NCBI GenBank assembly: GCA_003151955.1
Contig: PLZB01000004.1
Span: 17,233 to 81,232 of the forward strand
Direction of reading: 5' to 3'
From: Acidimicrobiaceae bacterium
Lineage (GTDB): Bacteria > Actinomycetota > Acidimicrobiia > Acidimicrobiales > UBA8190
Length of the DNA stretch: 64,000 bases
In this document: positions 8,323 through 16,539 of the stretch, piece by piece
Layout of the letters: the number at the start of each line of letters is the position of its first letter
How positions within the stretch are numbered: position 1 is the stretch's first letter
Position numbers and translations under genes: made by a program
The notes under the pieces: model-generated
The model's input: the letters and a program-made list of their open reading frames with translations, nothing else
Database searches by the model: none
Told to the model about the DNA's origin: nothing

Positions 8323-9876
8323 GTGACGGGCACTCGAGATCCGGGACAACCAGGTCCGGATCCGTCCCCGGACTCGCCTGACCAACCGCAGGCGAGTCCC
8401 GGACCACCGGAAATGCCAGCGGAGCGACTGGACGCCACGGTTCGACGCCGGCTGGCGAGACCCACCCTCATCAGCCTGTCGTCAACGCTGGTGTCGGGCA
8501 CCGTGGGATTCATCCTGGCAGCATGGCTCGGGCCCTCCGTCTGGGGACAGGTCCAACTGGTCCTCCTCGCCTACGGGATCGCCAGCGTCATCCAATTCGG
8601 CTTCTTTGCTGCAGGATCCAGACAGGCCATTCATCTTCGCGGTCTCAGCCAGGAGGACGCCGCCGTCGAGTCCCAGAATCTGGGGACGACAGCAGAGGTG
8701 GCGGCATCGATCCCCATCGGGATCGCGCTGGCCGCCCTCGCCCTGGTCGCCCATTCAGGGACGGAACGAATCGGGCTCCTCCTTGCCCCGATCAGCGTCG
8801 TGGTATCGACGTTGGCTGGATGCCTCGGAGGCTTGGAAGTTGGGTACGACCGAACGGAACGGGTCACCATCGCCACAGGTATCGGTGCCGTTCTCACCGC
8901 TGGATTGGGACTCGCCGGCGTCAAGCTCATCGGTCCCGTGGCCCTCTTCGTGGCCCCGATGTTCGGAAACGTCGGCGCCATTTGGTTCCTCCTGCCTCGT
9001 CTGCGCGGCGGGGGCCTGAGGCCGCAACTGAATGGGGAGAAGGCGCGTGCGCTGGCGCGGGCGGGTTACCCATTGGCCCTGGCCTTGTCCGTCTACTGGG
9101 CCTATCGGGCGGTGGGCCCGTGGTCCGTCGGTCTGGCACTCGGAGCGACCTCCCTCGGCTTCTACGCTCTGGCCAGTGCCCCCATCACACTCGTGATCGG
9201 CGCGCTGACGGTCGGGGTTCGGATCTTCATGCCGCGCTTCTGGCAGCAGATGGTGCATGTCCCGCGAAAGCGCTGGATCTCCGACGGCGACCGCACCACA
9301 TCGCTCTTCGTTGTCGTCGCAGTTTCACTGGCCATGATCGGACAGGCGGCCTACCCCTGGTTCATCCACACCTTTCTCCCTCGGTACGAACCTTCCGTCC
9401 CTGTCTTCCTCATCCTCAGCCTCGAGATCCCCCTCTACCTGGCCGGCCAGGCACCGGGGTTGGTTCTCGAGTCGGTCGTGGTCAACCGGCAGAAGCTGAA
9501 TCTGGGGATCTGGATGGCCGCCCTCCTCGCGAATGCCCTGGTGAACGGCGTGCTCCTTTCCCTCCACTTCGGGATTGGCGCGATCGCCTGGACTGACGTT
9601 GGTGTGCAGGCAGGGGTGGTCGTCGCGCTGTTCAGCGCCGCCCGCCCGTACCAGGCAACCTATGCGACCCGTCTCGGGGACCTTGCCCCCGGCATCATCG
9701 CCTTCCTGACATTCCTGGCGGTGAGCGCCATCCTGTTGGCGCAGAGCGCCTCGGGCAGTGGCTCCACCCAGACTTCCGAGGGCGTCGCCGTCCGTCTGGT
9801 CGCCGCCCTGGCCGGGACCGCCCTTGTCGTCGGAGCATCGCTCGCGGCCGGACGGCGCCAGCGAAGACTGGACTAG
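8323..9876 (+). CDS. Polysaccharide flippase (Wzx/MATE-like), multi-pass membrane protein
   Basis: A 517-residue integral membrane protein. A proline-rich cytoplasmic N-terminus of about 45 residues is followed by roughly 12 to 14 hydrophobic segments, for example STLVSGTVGFILAAWLG, SLFVVVAVSLAMIGQAAY and ALLANALVNGVLLSL. The arrangement fits the polysaccharide transporter superfamily, which flips lipid-linked glycan units across the plasma membrane. Translation starts at GTG 8323. It closes the plus-strand sugar run that starts at 5276, as expected for export of the unit made by the neighbouring genes. Confidence 0.82.
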   Translation: MTGTRDPGQPGPDPSPDSPDQPQASPGPPEMPAERLDATVRRRLARPTLISLSSTLVSGTVGFILAAWLGPSVWGQVQLVLLAYGIASVIQFGFFAAGSRQAIHLRGLSQEDAAVESQNLGTTAEVAASIPIGIALAALALVAHSGTERIGLLLAPISVVVSTLAGCLGGLEVGYDRTERVTIATGIGAVLTAGLGLAGVKLIGPVALFVAPMFGNVGAIWFLLPRLRGGGLRPQLNGEKARALARAGYPLALALSVYWAYRAVGPWSVGLALGATSLGFYALASAPITLVIGALTVGVRIFMPRFWQQMVHVPRKRWISDGDRTTSLFVVVAVSLAMIGQAAYPWFIHTFLPRYEPSVPVFLILSLEIPLYLAGQAPGLVLESVVVNRQKLNLGIWMAALLANALVNGVLLSLHFGIGAIAWTDVGVQAGVVVALFSAARPYQATYATRLGDLAPGIIAFLTFLAVSAILLAQSASGSGSTQTSEGVAVRLVAALAGTALVVGASLAAGRRQRRLD

Positions 9877-9934
9877 ACCCTCCCTGCGACGGACCGGATT
9901 CGTGGCGACGATCGAAATGGGGCAGAGGGTGCGA

Positions 9935-10936
9935 TCACCCCAGCAGGGTGCGGATCTGGTCGGCATCCAGCCATTGCGCGTTGGTCTCACTTGAGTACAC
10001 GAAGCCCTCCTGGAGAGGCCTCCCCGCGGCCCAGGGACTACTGCTCGTCCACCAGGGGTGCTCGGGCAGGACGACGTAGCGGTCGTCCATCTCGACGGCA
10101 TGCCTGCTCTCGTCGGAGGTGAGGAGCAGCTCGTGGAGCTTCTCCCCGGGCCGGATACCAACCAGGTCGACCGGGATGCCCGGGGCGATGGCCTCAGCCA
10201 GGTCGACGACCCGGGTGGAGGGAATCTTCGGGACGAAGATCTCGCCGCCCTGGGAGTTGGCCAGCGCGAACAGGACCAGGTCGACGGCCTCGTCAAGGGT
10301 GATCCAGAACCGGGTCATCCGCTCGTCGGTAATGGTGAGCCGGCCCTCGGCCAGCTGGGCCCAGAACAGCGGGATGACAGAACCGCGTGAACCCACCACA
10401 TTCCCGTAGCGGACGCAGGAGAACCTGGTGTGGGTTCGAGCCGCGTAGGCGTTGCCCTGGACGAAGATCTTCTCGGCGCAGAGCTTGGTGGCGCCGTAGA
10501 TGTTGACCGGGTTGACCGCCTTGTCGGTCGAGAGGGCCACCACGCGTTCGACCCCGCTGTCGATGGCCGCGTCGACGACGTGCTGGGCGCCCAGGATGTT
10601 CGTCTGGACCGCCTCGAAGGGGTTGTACTCGCAGGCCGGGACCTGCTTCATGGCGGCGGCGTGGACCACCACGTCCGCCCCCTGCATGGCCCTGGTCAGC
10701 CGGCTCCTGTTCCGGATGTCACCAATGAAGAACCGGAGTTGGTCAGCGCCCCCGAAGCGGGCTGCCATCTCCGACTGCTTCAACTCGTCCCGGGAGAAGA
10801 TCCGGAGCGTGGTGTCGGGATGGTCCCGGATGATCCGTTGGGTGAAGGCTGTGCCGAACGACCCTGTCCCACCGGTGAGCAGGATGGTCGCCCCTGAGAG
10901 ATCCACCCCCCCATCTTGGCCCAGGCCGAACGTCAT
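9935..10936 (-). CDS. pseB: PseB-like UDP-N-acetylglucosamine 4,6-dehydratase
   Basis: A 333-residue extended SDR. It has the nucleotide motif LLTGGTGSFGTAF, the PseB-type segment MKQVPACEYNPFEAVQTNI, and the active-site run LSTDKAVNPVNIYGATK, where YxxxK is embedded in the family hallmark. PseB removes water and inverts C5 of UDP-GlcNAc, the first step towards pseudaminic acid. GIRPGEKLHE near residue 265 is also characteristic. It overlaps the start side of the nucleotidyltransferase gene by four bases. Pathway partners in the window are the DegT aminotransferase and NeuB; dedicated acetyltransferase and nucleotide-sugar hydrolase genes are not seen here. Confidence 0.9.
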   Translation of the reverse strand: MTFGLGQDGGVDLSGATILLTGGTGSFGTAFTQRIIRDHPDTTLRIFSRDELKQSEMAARFGGADQLRFFIGDIRNRSRLTRAMQGADVVVHAAAMKQVPACEYNPFEAVQTNILGAQHVVDAAIDSGVERVVALSTDKAVNPVNIYGATKLCAEKIFVQGNAYAARTHTRFSCVRYGNVVGSRGSVIPLFWAQLAEGRLTITDERMTRFWITLDEAVDLVLFALANSQGGEIFVPKIPSTRVVDLAEAIAPGIPVDLVGIRPGEKLHELLLTSDESRHAVEMDDRYVVLPEHPWWTSSSPWAAGRPLQEGFVYSSETNAQWLDADQIRTLLG

Positions 10937-11637
10937 CCGAGCACCCGACCCTTGATCAGCTCCACGTCGGCCTGGGCCTGCTCATAGTCCTCGGGCCGGC
11001 CGATGTCGAGCCAGTACCCGGGATGCTCGAAGGATCCGACCTCCTGGCCTGCCTCCAGGAGCGACCCGATCAGGTCGGGCAGGTCGAACCTGGTTCCCTC
11101 CGGGATCCGCTCCAGTACGGCCGGTTCCAGGACGTAGACGCCCATCGACACCAGGAAGTGGTGGGTGGGCTTCTCGATGTAGCGCCTGACCCGGTGCTCC
11201 TCGTCGGCCTCGATGACGCCGAGGTCGATGCGGAGGTCCCGTCGGTAGGTGCCGACGGTGGCCACGGCGCCGGTCCGGCGGTGGGCGTCGATCATGGCGG
11301 CGAGGTCCAGATCGGTCAGAAGGTCACCGTTCATGACCAGGAACGTCTCGTCGAGACCGCCGATGAGCCGCAGGGGGCCGGCCGTCCCGAGCGGCACATC
11401 CTCCAGGGAGTACTCGATATCTACCCCGAAGGCCGCACCGTCGCCGAAGAAGGCCATGATCAGCGACGAGAGGTAGCCGGTCGCCAGCGAGATCCGCGTG
11501 ATCCCGGCCCTGGCCAGGCTCCGGATGAGCAACTCCAGGATGGGCATCTCCCCCACCGGCATCAGGGGCTTGGGCAGCACCGTGGTGTAGGGGGCCAGCC
11601 GGGTCCCCTTGCCGCCGGCCAGGATCACCGCCCGCAT
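10933..11637 (-). CDS. Sugar-1-phosphate nucleotidyltransferase
   Basis: A 234-residue NDP-sugar pyrophosphorylase. The N-terminal VILAGGKGTRLAPYT and VLPKPLMPVG motifs bind nucleotide and Mg; FLVMNGDLLTDLD is the acidic catalytic region. The frame is open 47 codons upstream, but ATG at 11637 gives the normal start. It lies directly downstream of the LegB-like gene and overlaps the PseB-like gene by ATGA. In Campylobacter the legionaminic route uses a GlcN-1-P guanylyltransferase (PtmE) with LegB, so this may be the equivalent enzyme, although it has no CBS domains. The sugar and nucleotide are not determined. Confidence 0.85.
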   Translation of the reverse strand: MRAVILAGGKGTRLAPYTTVLPKPLMPVGEMPILELLIRSLARAGITRISLATGYLSSLIMAFFGDGAAFGVDIEYSLEDVPLGTAGPLRLIGGLDETFLVMNGDLLTDLDLAAMIDAHRRTGAVATVGTYRRDLRIDLGVIEADEEHRVRRYIEKPTHHFLVSMGVYVLEPAVLERIPEGTRFDLPDLIGSLLEAGQEVGSFEHPGYWLDIGRPEDYEQAQADVELIKGRVLG

Positions 11638-11650
11638 GGCCGGGCCTCTG

Positions 11651-12640
11651 CTAGACGACATAGCGATCGGGGGTGAAGAGGTCGGGGTGGTCGGCGATCC
11701 AGGCCACCACCTGCCGGAGCCCCTCCTCGAGGGTGACCTCGGGGGCCCAGCCCAGGGAATCGCGGGCCAGCGATGCATCGGCGAGGAGCCGGCCCACCTC
11801 GCTGGCCCCCGGCCGGACCCGCTCGTCGTCGGTCTCGATCGGGAGGCGGTGGCCCACGATGGCCATGAGGTGCTCGGTGAGCTCCCCGATGGTGATCTCC
11901 TGCCCGTTCCCGAGGTTGATCTCGAGGCCCTCGACCCCCTCGGCCCGGGCCGCCAGCATCATCCCCCGGGCCGTGTCGGTGACGAAGGTGAAGTCCCGCC
12001 TGGGCTCCAGCGAACCGAGCTTGATCCTGTCGCCGGCGAGGAGCTGCGACACGATCGTGGGGATCACGGCCCGGGCCGACTGACGGGGCCCGTAGGTGTT
12101 GAAGGGCCGGACGGTGACCACCGGAACCCCGAAGGCCCGATGGTAGGACTCGGCCACGCTGTCGGCCCCGATCTTGGACGCCGAGTAGGGGGACTGACCC
12201 CGCTTGGGGTGGTCCTCGTCGATCGGGACCCGCTGGGCCGTGCCGTAGACCTCGCTGGTCGAGACATGGACGACCCGGGCCGGCTCGGTCCGCCGGGCCG
12301 CCTCGAGGACGTTCAGGGTCCCCAGGACGTTGGTCTCGACAACCTCCCGGGGGTGGACATAGGAGTAGGGGATGGCGATCAGGGCGCCGAGGTGGAAGAC
12401 GTGGTCCATCCCGGTGGCCGCCCCCAGCACGCCGTCGGGATCGCGGAGATCCCCCGCCACCACCTCCACGGCGGAGCGGACGGAGGGGTCCAGGAAGCGG
12501 AGGTTCCCCTCGTCGCCCCGGGACGTGTACCTGATCATGGCCCGGACCGAAGCCCCCTCGGTGGCCAACCCCTCCACCAGGTGGCTGCCGATGAAGCCTC
12601 CCGCCCCCGTCACGAGCACCCTGGTGCCCTCCCACGTCAT
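11651..12640 (-). CDS. legB: LegB-like NDP-N-acetylglucosamine 4,6-dehydratase
   Basis: A 329-residue extended SDR with strong LegB features: VLVTGAGGFIGSHLVEGL, VSTSEVYGTAQRVPIDEDHP, the catalytic SPYSASKIGADSVAES and VRPFNTYGPRQSARAVIPT. LegB makes the 4-keto-6-deoxy intermediate of legionaminic acid, from GDP-GlcNAc in Campylobacter. ATG at 12640 overlaps the stop of the upstream SDR gene by four bases (ATGA); ATG 12646 is also in frame. The neighbouring nucleotidyltransferase could supply its substrate. Presence of both LegB- and PseB-like enzymes means two 4,6-dehydratase activities in one locus. Confidence 0.88.
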   Translation of the reverse strand: MTWEGTRVLVTGAGGFIGSHLVEGLATEGASVRAMIRYTSRGDEGNLRFLDPSVRSAVEVVAGDLRDPDGVLGAATGMDHVFHLGALIAIPYSYVHPREVVETNVLGTLNVLEAARRTEPARVVHVSTSEVYGTAQRVPIDEDHPKRGQSPYSASKIGADSVAESYHRAFGVPVVTVRPFNTYGPRQSARAVIPTIVSQLLAGDRIKLGSLEPRRDFTFVTDTARGMMLAARAEGVEGLEINLGNGQEITIGELTEHLMAIVGHRLPIETDDERVRPGASEVGRLLADASLARDSLGWAPEVTLEEGLRQVVAWIADHPDLFTPDRYVV

Positions 12641-13584
12641 GGGCATCCCTCGCCGGCGTTGGCCGCCCCGGCCAGGAGGTCGGCCAGGCTCCGGTCGAGA
12701 TCGAATGTCGGGCTCCACCCGGTCAGGTCGGCCAGGAGGGAAGTGTCACCCACCTGATCGATGATGTCTCGGTACCGCCGTCTCTCCTCGGACTGCCGCA
12801 CCGTGGCCGTCCCTCCCGAAAGCTCGACCATCCGCTCGACCACCTCCCCCACCGACCAGGACTTCCCGGCGGCGACGTTGAGGATAGGCGGCGCCTCGGC
12901 CAGGAGGGTGATGCCGGCCAGCGCCGTGGCCAGGTCCCGGACGTCGAGGTAGTCCCGGCGGGGGGTCAGGTTTCCGACCTCGACCGTCACCGCCTGCTGC
13001 CGCCCGGTGGCGAGCTGCCGGGCCACGTCACCGAGGACCAGGTGGCGGGGCATCCCGGGACCGACCAGATTGAACGACCGCACTACGACGAAGTCGAGGT
13101 CCCCGGCCCAGCGCCAGCGGAGGGCGAGGAGCTCCTGGGCGGCCTTGCTGACCCCGTAGGTCGTGAGCGGGCGGACCGGCGCCCCTTCAGCCACCGGCAG
13201 CGAGACGGGTTGACCGTAGACGGCGCTCGAGGACAGGACCACGACCCTGGCCGTCGGGGCGTCGGCCGCCACGGCCTCGCAGAGGGAGGCGGTGCCCCGG
13301 AGGGTCCCGCCGAACCCTCCGAGCCCGTCGTCCAGGTCGGGGGCCCCCACCAAGGTGGCGGCGAGGTGGATCACGGTGTCCGGCCTCGTCGACCGGATCA
13401 GGTCGCCCGCCGAGCCGATCTCGGTCAGATCTCCCTGGAAGAAGGAGATGGCCTCGTGGCCCGGTCCCGGGGGCCGGCGCCGGGCCGAGCCGGCGACATC
13501 GGCACCCCGGCTCAACAACTCGGCCACGAGGTGGGACCCGACGAAACCGGTGGCCCCGGTCACGAGCACCTTCCGGCCCTCCAT
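12637..13584 (-). CDS. NAD(P)-dependent sugar epimerase/reductase (extended SDR)
   Basis: A 315-residue SDR. It shows VLVTGATGFVGSHLVAEL at the N-terminus, VVLSSSAVYGQP, catalytic TTYGVSKAAQE and a VVVRSFNLVGPGMP substrate loop, resembling GDP-6-deoxy-mannose reductases and related epimerases. ATG at 13584 is chosen because the binding motif follows at once; another in-frame ATG lies at 13647. It begins a four-gene coupled run reading leftwards to 9935. The 164-bp gap to the divergent glycosyltransferase gene should hold both promoters. The substrate is unknown, though a keto-sugar nucleotide made by the downstream dehydratases is plausible. Confidence 0.82.
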   Translation of the reverse strand: MEGRKVLVTGATGFVGSHLVAELLSRGADVAGSARRRPPGPGHEAISFFQGDLTEIGSAGDLIRSTRPDTVIHLAATLVGAPDLDDGLGGFGGTLRGTASLCEAVAADAPTARVVVLSSSAVYGQPVSLPVAEGAPVRPLTTYGVSKAAQELLALRWRWAGDLDFVVVRSFNLVGPGMPRHLVLGDVARQLATGRQQAVTVEVGNLTPRRDYLDVRDLATALAGITLLAEAPPILNVAAGKSWSVGEVVERMVELSGGTATVRQSEERRRYRDIIDQVGDTSLLADLTGWSPTFDLDRSLADLLAGAANAGEGCP

Positions 13585-13733
13585 GCCCGGTCGAACCCCG
13601 GTCACTGTGACCGTCGGGTCCCCATCGGCGCTCCCGGGCCCTGCCATGTCGCCATAGTACGGCGTCGACCCTCCGGCCCCCCGAACCCGGACGGTGCAGA
13701 CGCCCCGGCCGCCGGGCGGGTCCGACGTCTTGG

Positions 13734-13739
13734 TAGCGT
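13734..13739 (+). promoter_or_regulatory. Candidate -10 box, near-leaderless promoter
   Basis: TAGCGT fits the actinobacterial TANNNT pattern and ends nine bases before the ATG of the glycosyltransferase gene at 13749, so transcription would start at or next to the start codon. No clear -35 box and no Shine-Dalgarno sequence are seen. Confidence 0.35.
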
Positions 13740-13748
13740 GCCGGTCCG

Positions 13749-14807
13749 ATGGGGATCCGGGTCGCACTCGTCGCCGACGCGGCGAGCTACAACGTCAGGG
13801 ACTGGGCCAGGGGACTCGTCGGGGCGGGGGCCGAGGTCGACCTGGTCTCCTTCGTCGACGACCCCGAGGGCGAACTCCCCGTCCACCGCCTGTCGGCGCC
13901 GACGTGGGCGGGAGCCAGGGCCCGCTACCTGGCGGCGGGCCCTGCGGTTCGGCGGATCATGGACCGGATCGATCCCGATGTCGTCGTCGGTTTCTACGTC
14001 ACCGGCTACGGGACCGTGGCCAGGCTGGCCCGCCGGATGCCCCTGGTCGAGGTCTCCGTCGGCAACGACACCCTGGTGAACCCCCCCGGGACCATGACCC
14101 ACCTCCTGGCCCGTCAGAACCTCCGCCGGGCCCGGCTGGTGGTGGCCTGGGCGCCCCACATCGCACAGGCGGTGGCCGGGTTCGGGGTACCGGACGAACG
14201 CATTCTGAGCCTCACCGGGGGGATCCCCCTCGAGGCCTACGACCCCGCCCGGAACCCCCTGGACGACCCGACCCGGCTGGTCACCACCCGGGCCCTCGAC
14301 CCCTACTACCGTCACGACCTCCTGATCGGGGCCGTGGCCGACGCCCCCGACCTCGGGCTGCGCCTCCGATTCATCGGCACCGGACCGATCCGCGGCGAGT
14401 TGGAGGGCCAGGTCCGCTCACTCGGCCTCGAGGACCGCGTCACCTTCGCCGGATCGGTCCCCAGCCAGGTCAAGGTGGACGATCTCTACGCGCACGGCGT
14501 CTACGTCTCGGCCTGCCCAACCGACGGGGTCTCCGCCTCTCTGCTCGAGGCCATGGCCGTCGGTCTCTTCCCGGTCGTGGTCGACCATGTCGCCAACCGG
14601 TCCTGGATCGTCGACGGCGAGAACGGCTACCTGGTCGACGGCAGTCAGGCCGGCTTCGTCGGCGCCTTGCGGAGACTGACGGCGGACCCCACCGTGATGG
14701 TCCGGGCCCGGGACCTCAACCGGAACCTCGTCCGGGACCGGGGTGACCTCCGGACCAACTCGACCCGCTTCGTCGAGCAATTCACCCTCCTGGCCGGGGC
14801 GGGCTGA
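13749..14807 (+). CDS. Family 4-type glycosyltransferase (GT-B fold)
   Basis: A 352-residue GT-B enzyme. The N-terminal half carries the acceptor-side Rossmann fold (VALVADAASYNVRDWARGL). The C-terminal half has the donor site: LRFIGTGPIRGELE, a DRVTFAGSVPSQ segment, and the EX7E-like region SACPTDGVSASLLEAMAVGLFPVV near residues 258-280. Such enzymes are retaining transferases that add one sugar to a lipid-linked or growing glycan in the cytoplasm. It precedes the wbpD-like operon by 80 bp and diverges from the SDR gene on the left. Donor and acceptor are unknown. Confidence 0.85.
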   Translation: MGIRVALVADAASYNVRDWARGLVGAGAEVDLVSFVDDPEGELPVHRLSAPTWAGARARYLAAGPAVRRIMDRIDPDVVVGFYVTGYGTVARLARRMPLVEVSVGNDTLVNPPGTMTHLLARQNLRRARLVVAWAPHIAQAVAGFGVPDERILSLTGGIPLEAYDPARNPLDDPTRLVTTRALDPYYRHDLLIGAVADAPDLGLRLRFIGTGPIRGELEGQVRSLGLEDRVTFAGSVPSQVKVDDLYAHGVYVSACPTDGVSASLLEAMAVGLFPVVVDHVANRSWIVDGENGYLVDGSQAGFVGALRRLTADPTVMVRARDLNRNLVRDRGDLRTNSTRFVEQFTLLAGAG

Positions 14808-14827
14808 GCCGAGGCTGGTCCCCCCGG

Positions 14828-14833
14828 TAGGAT
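14828..14833 (+). promoter_or_regulatory. Candidate -10 box upstream of the wbpD-like operon
   Basis: TAGGAT lies 54 bases before the GTG start of the acetyltransferase gene, within the 80-bp gap after the glycosyltransferase. It matches TANNNT; a -35 box is not obvious. Confidence 0.3.
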
Positions 14834-14887
14834 TCCCCGTCGGGAACCAGCCAGGGGGCGACGATCGAACCGGAGAGACAGGCACCC

Positions 14888-15478
14888 GTGGACGCGATCT
14901 CGCCGACGGCGACCATCGAGGCCGGCGTGACCATCGGCGCGGGGACTCGGGTCTGGGACCAGGCCCACATCCGGGCCGGGGCCCGGCTCGGCACGGGCTG
15001 CATCGTGGGCCGCAACGCCTTCGTCGACCGGGACGTGGTCGTGGGGGACCACTGCAAGATCCAGAACAACGCCCTCCTCTACACCCCCGCCGTCCTCGGC
15101 AACGGGGTCTTCGTCGGCCCCGCCGCCATCCTGACCAACGACCGGCTCCCCCGGGCCGTCAATCCCGACCTCACCCTGAAGACGGCCACCGACTGGGCTC
15201 CCGACGGGGTCGTCGTCGGGGACGGGGCCTCCATCGGGGCCGGGGCCGTCGTTGTGGCCGGGGTCCGGATCGGAGCCTGGGCCATGGTGGCCGCCGGGGC
15301 CGTCGTCACCGCCGACGTGCCCGCCCACGCCCTCGTGGCCGGTGTCCCGGCCCGCCGGATCCGGTGGCTGGGACGGACCGGGCAGACTCTCGAGAGCCTC
15401 CCCGACGGCACCTGGCGCTGCCCCGACACCGGCGAGCACCTCCGTCCCGGCGACGACGGCCTCCAGCCCGTCCCGTGA
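14888..15478 (+). CDS. wbpD: WbpD-like UDP-3-amino-sugar N-acetyltransferase (left-handed beta-helix)
   Basis: A 196-residue hexapeptide-repeat acyltransferase. Isoleucine/valine-rich turns (VTIGAGTRVWDQAHIRAGA, VFVGPAAILTNDRLPRA, ASIGAGAVVVAGVRIG) build a left-handed helix, and VPAHALVAGVPAR is the usual cap. The extended loop with TNDRLPRA is shared with WbpD, which acetylates the 3-amino group of UDP-GlcNAc3NA using acetyl-CoA. The order with aminotransferase, oxidoreductase and UDP-sugar dehydrogenase directly downstream supports this assignment strongly. The start is GTG at 14888; the stop overlaps the next GTG by four bases. Confidence 0.88.
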   Translation: MDAISPTATIEAGVTIGAGTRVWDQAHIRAGARLGTGCIVGRNAFVDRDVVVGDHCKIQNNALLYTPAVLGNGVFVGPAAILTNDRLPRAVNPDLTLKTATDWAPDGVVVGDGASIGAGAVVVAGVRIGAWAMVAAGAVVTADVPAHALVAGVPARRIRWLGRTGQTLESLPDGTWRCPDTGEHLRPGDDGLQPVP

Positions 15479-16539
15479 TCCGCCTGGCTCAGCCCATGAT
15501 CGGACGGGAGGAGATCGACGCCGTCGACCGGGTCCTCGCCTCCGGGCGGCTCGTCCAGGGGGCCGAGGTGGCTTCCTTCGAGGAGGAGTTCGGCCACCTC
15601 GTCGACGGCCGGCCCTGCGTCGCCGTCAATTCGGGCACCTCCGCCCTCCACCTGGCCCTCCTCGCCATCGGGATCGGGCCCGGCGACGAGGTCGTCGTCC
15701 CCTCGTTCACGTTCGCCGCCACTGCCAACGCCGTCCGCCTGGCCGGGGCCGAGCCGGTCTTCGCCGATATCGAGCCGGCCACCTTCTCCCTCGACCCGGC
15801 CTCCGTCGAGGCCGTCCTCACCGGGCGGACCGCGGCCGTCATGCCCGTCCATCTCTTCGGCCATCCCGCCCACCCCGGCCTCCGGACCCTGGCCGAGGCC
15901 CGGGGCCTGGCCCTGGTCGAGGACGCGGCCCAGGCCCACGCCGCCTCCCGGGAAGGGCGGCCGGTGGGGACGTGGGGAACGGCAGCCGCCTTCAGCTTCT
16001 ACGCCACCAAGAACATGACCACCGGCGAGGGGGGCATGGTCGTCTTCGCCGACGAGTCGGCCGCCCACACCGCCCGACTCCTGCGGAACCAGGGGATGGA
16101 ACGGCAGTACGAGAACGAGCTGGTCGGCTTCAACCTCCGGCTCACCGACATCGCCGCCACCATCGGCCGGGTCCAGCTCCGCCGCCTCGAGGAGCTCACG
16201 GCCCGGCGCCGCGCCAACGCCGCCGCCCTCGACGCCGCCCTGCGGGGGGTGGTCGATGCTCCCGCCGTCGCCGAGGAAACGGTCCACGTCTACCACCAGT
16301 ACACGATCCGGGTCGAGGGCCGCGACCGGGTCCTCGAGGCCCTGACCGACCACGACGTCGAGTCGAAGGTCTTCTACCCCATCCCCGTCCACCGGCTCGC
16401 CCCCTACGACCTCGACCTCGACCTCCCCCAGACGGCCCTGGCCGCCCGGCAGGTACTCTCCCTGCCCGTGGGACCCCATCTCTCCGAGACCGACGTCGCC
16501 GCCGTGGCCGACGCCGTCCTCGCCGCGGTCGGCGGGTGA
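15475..16539 (+). CDS. wbpE: WbpE-like UDP-3-keto-sugar aminotransferase
   Basis: A 354-residue DegT-family PLP enzyme. VNSGTSALHLALLAIG, ALVEDAAQAHAA and FYATKNMTTGEGGMV (Schiff-base Lys) are all present, and IGRVQLRRLEEL marks the dimer region. WbpE aminates the 3-keto group of UDP-GlcNAc(3-keto)A with glutamate. GTG at 15475 overlaps the upstream stop as GTGA, and the frame runs further upstream only as a shadow of the wbpD frame. It is flanked by wbpD- and wbpB-like genes, which fixes the likely pathway. Confidence 0.88.
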   Translation: MIRLAQPMIGREEIDAVDRVLASGRLVQGAEVASFEEEFGHLVDGRPCVAVNSGTSALHLALLAIGIGPGDEVVVPSFTFAATANAVRLAGAEPVFADIEPATFSLDPASVEAVLTGRTAAVMPVHLFGHPAHPGLRTLAEARGLALVEDAAQAHAASREGRPVGTWGTAAAFSFYATKNMTTGEGGMVVFADESAAHTARLLRNQGMERQYENELVGFNLRLTDIAATIGRVQLRRLEELTARRRANAAALDAALRGVVDAPAVAEETVHVYHQYTIRVEGRDRVLEALTDHDVESKVFYPIPVHRLAPYDLDLDLPQTALAARQVLSLPVGPHLSETDVAAVADAVLAAVGG

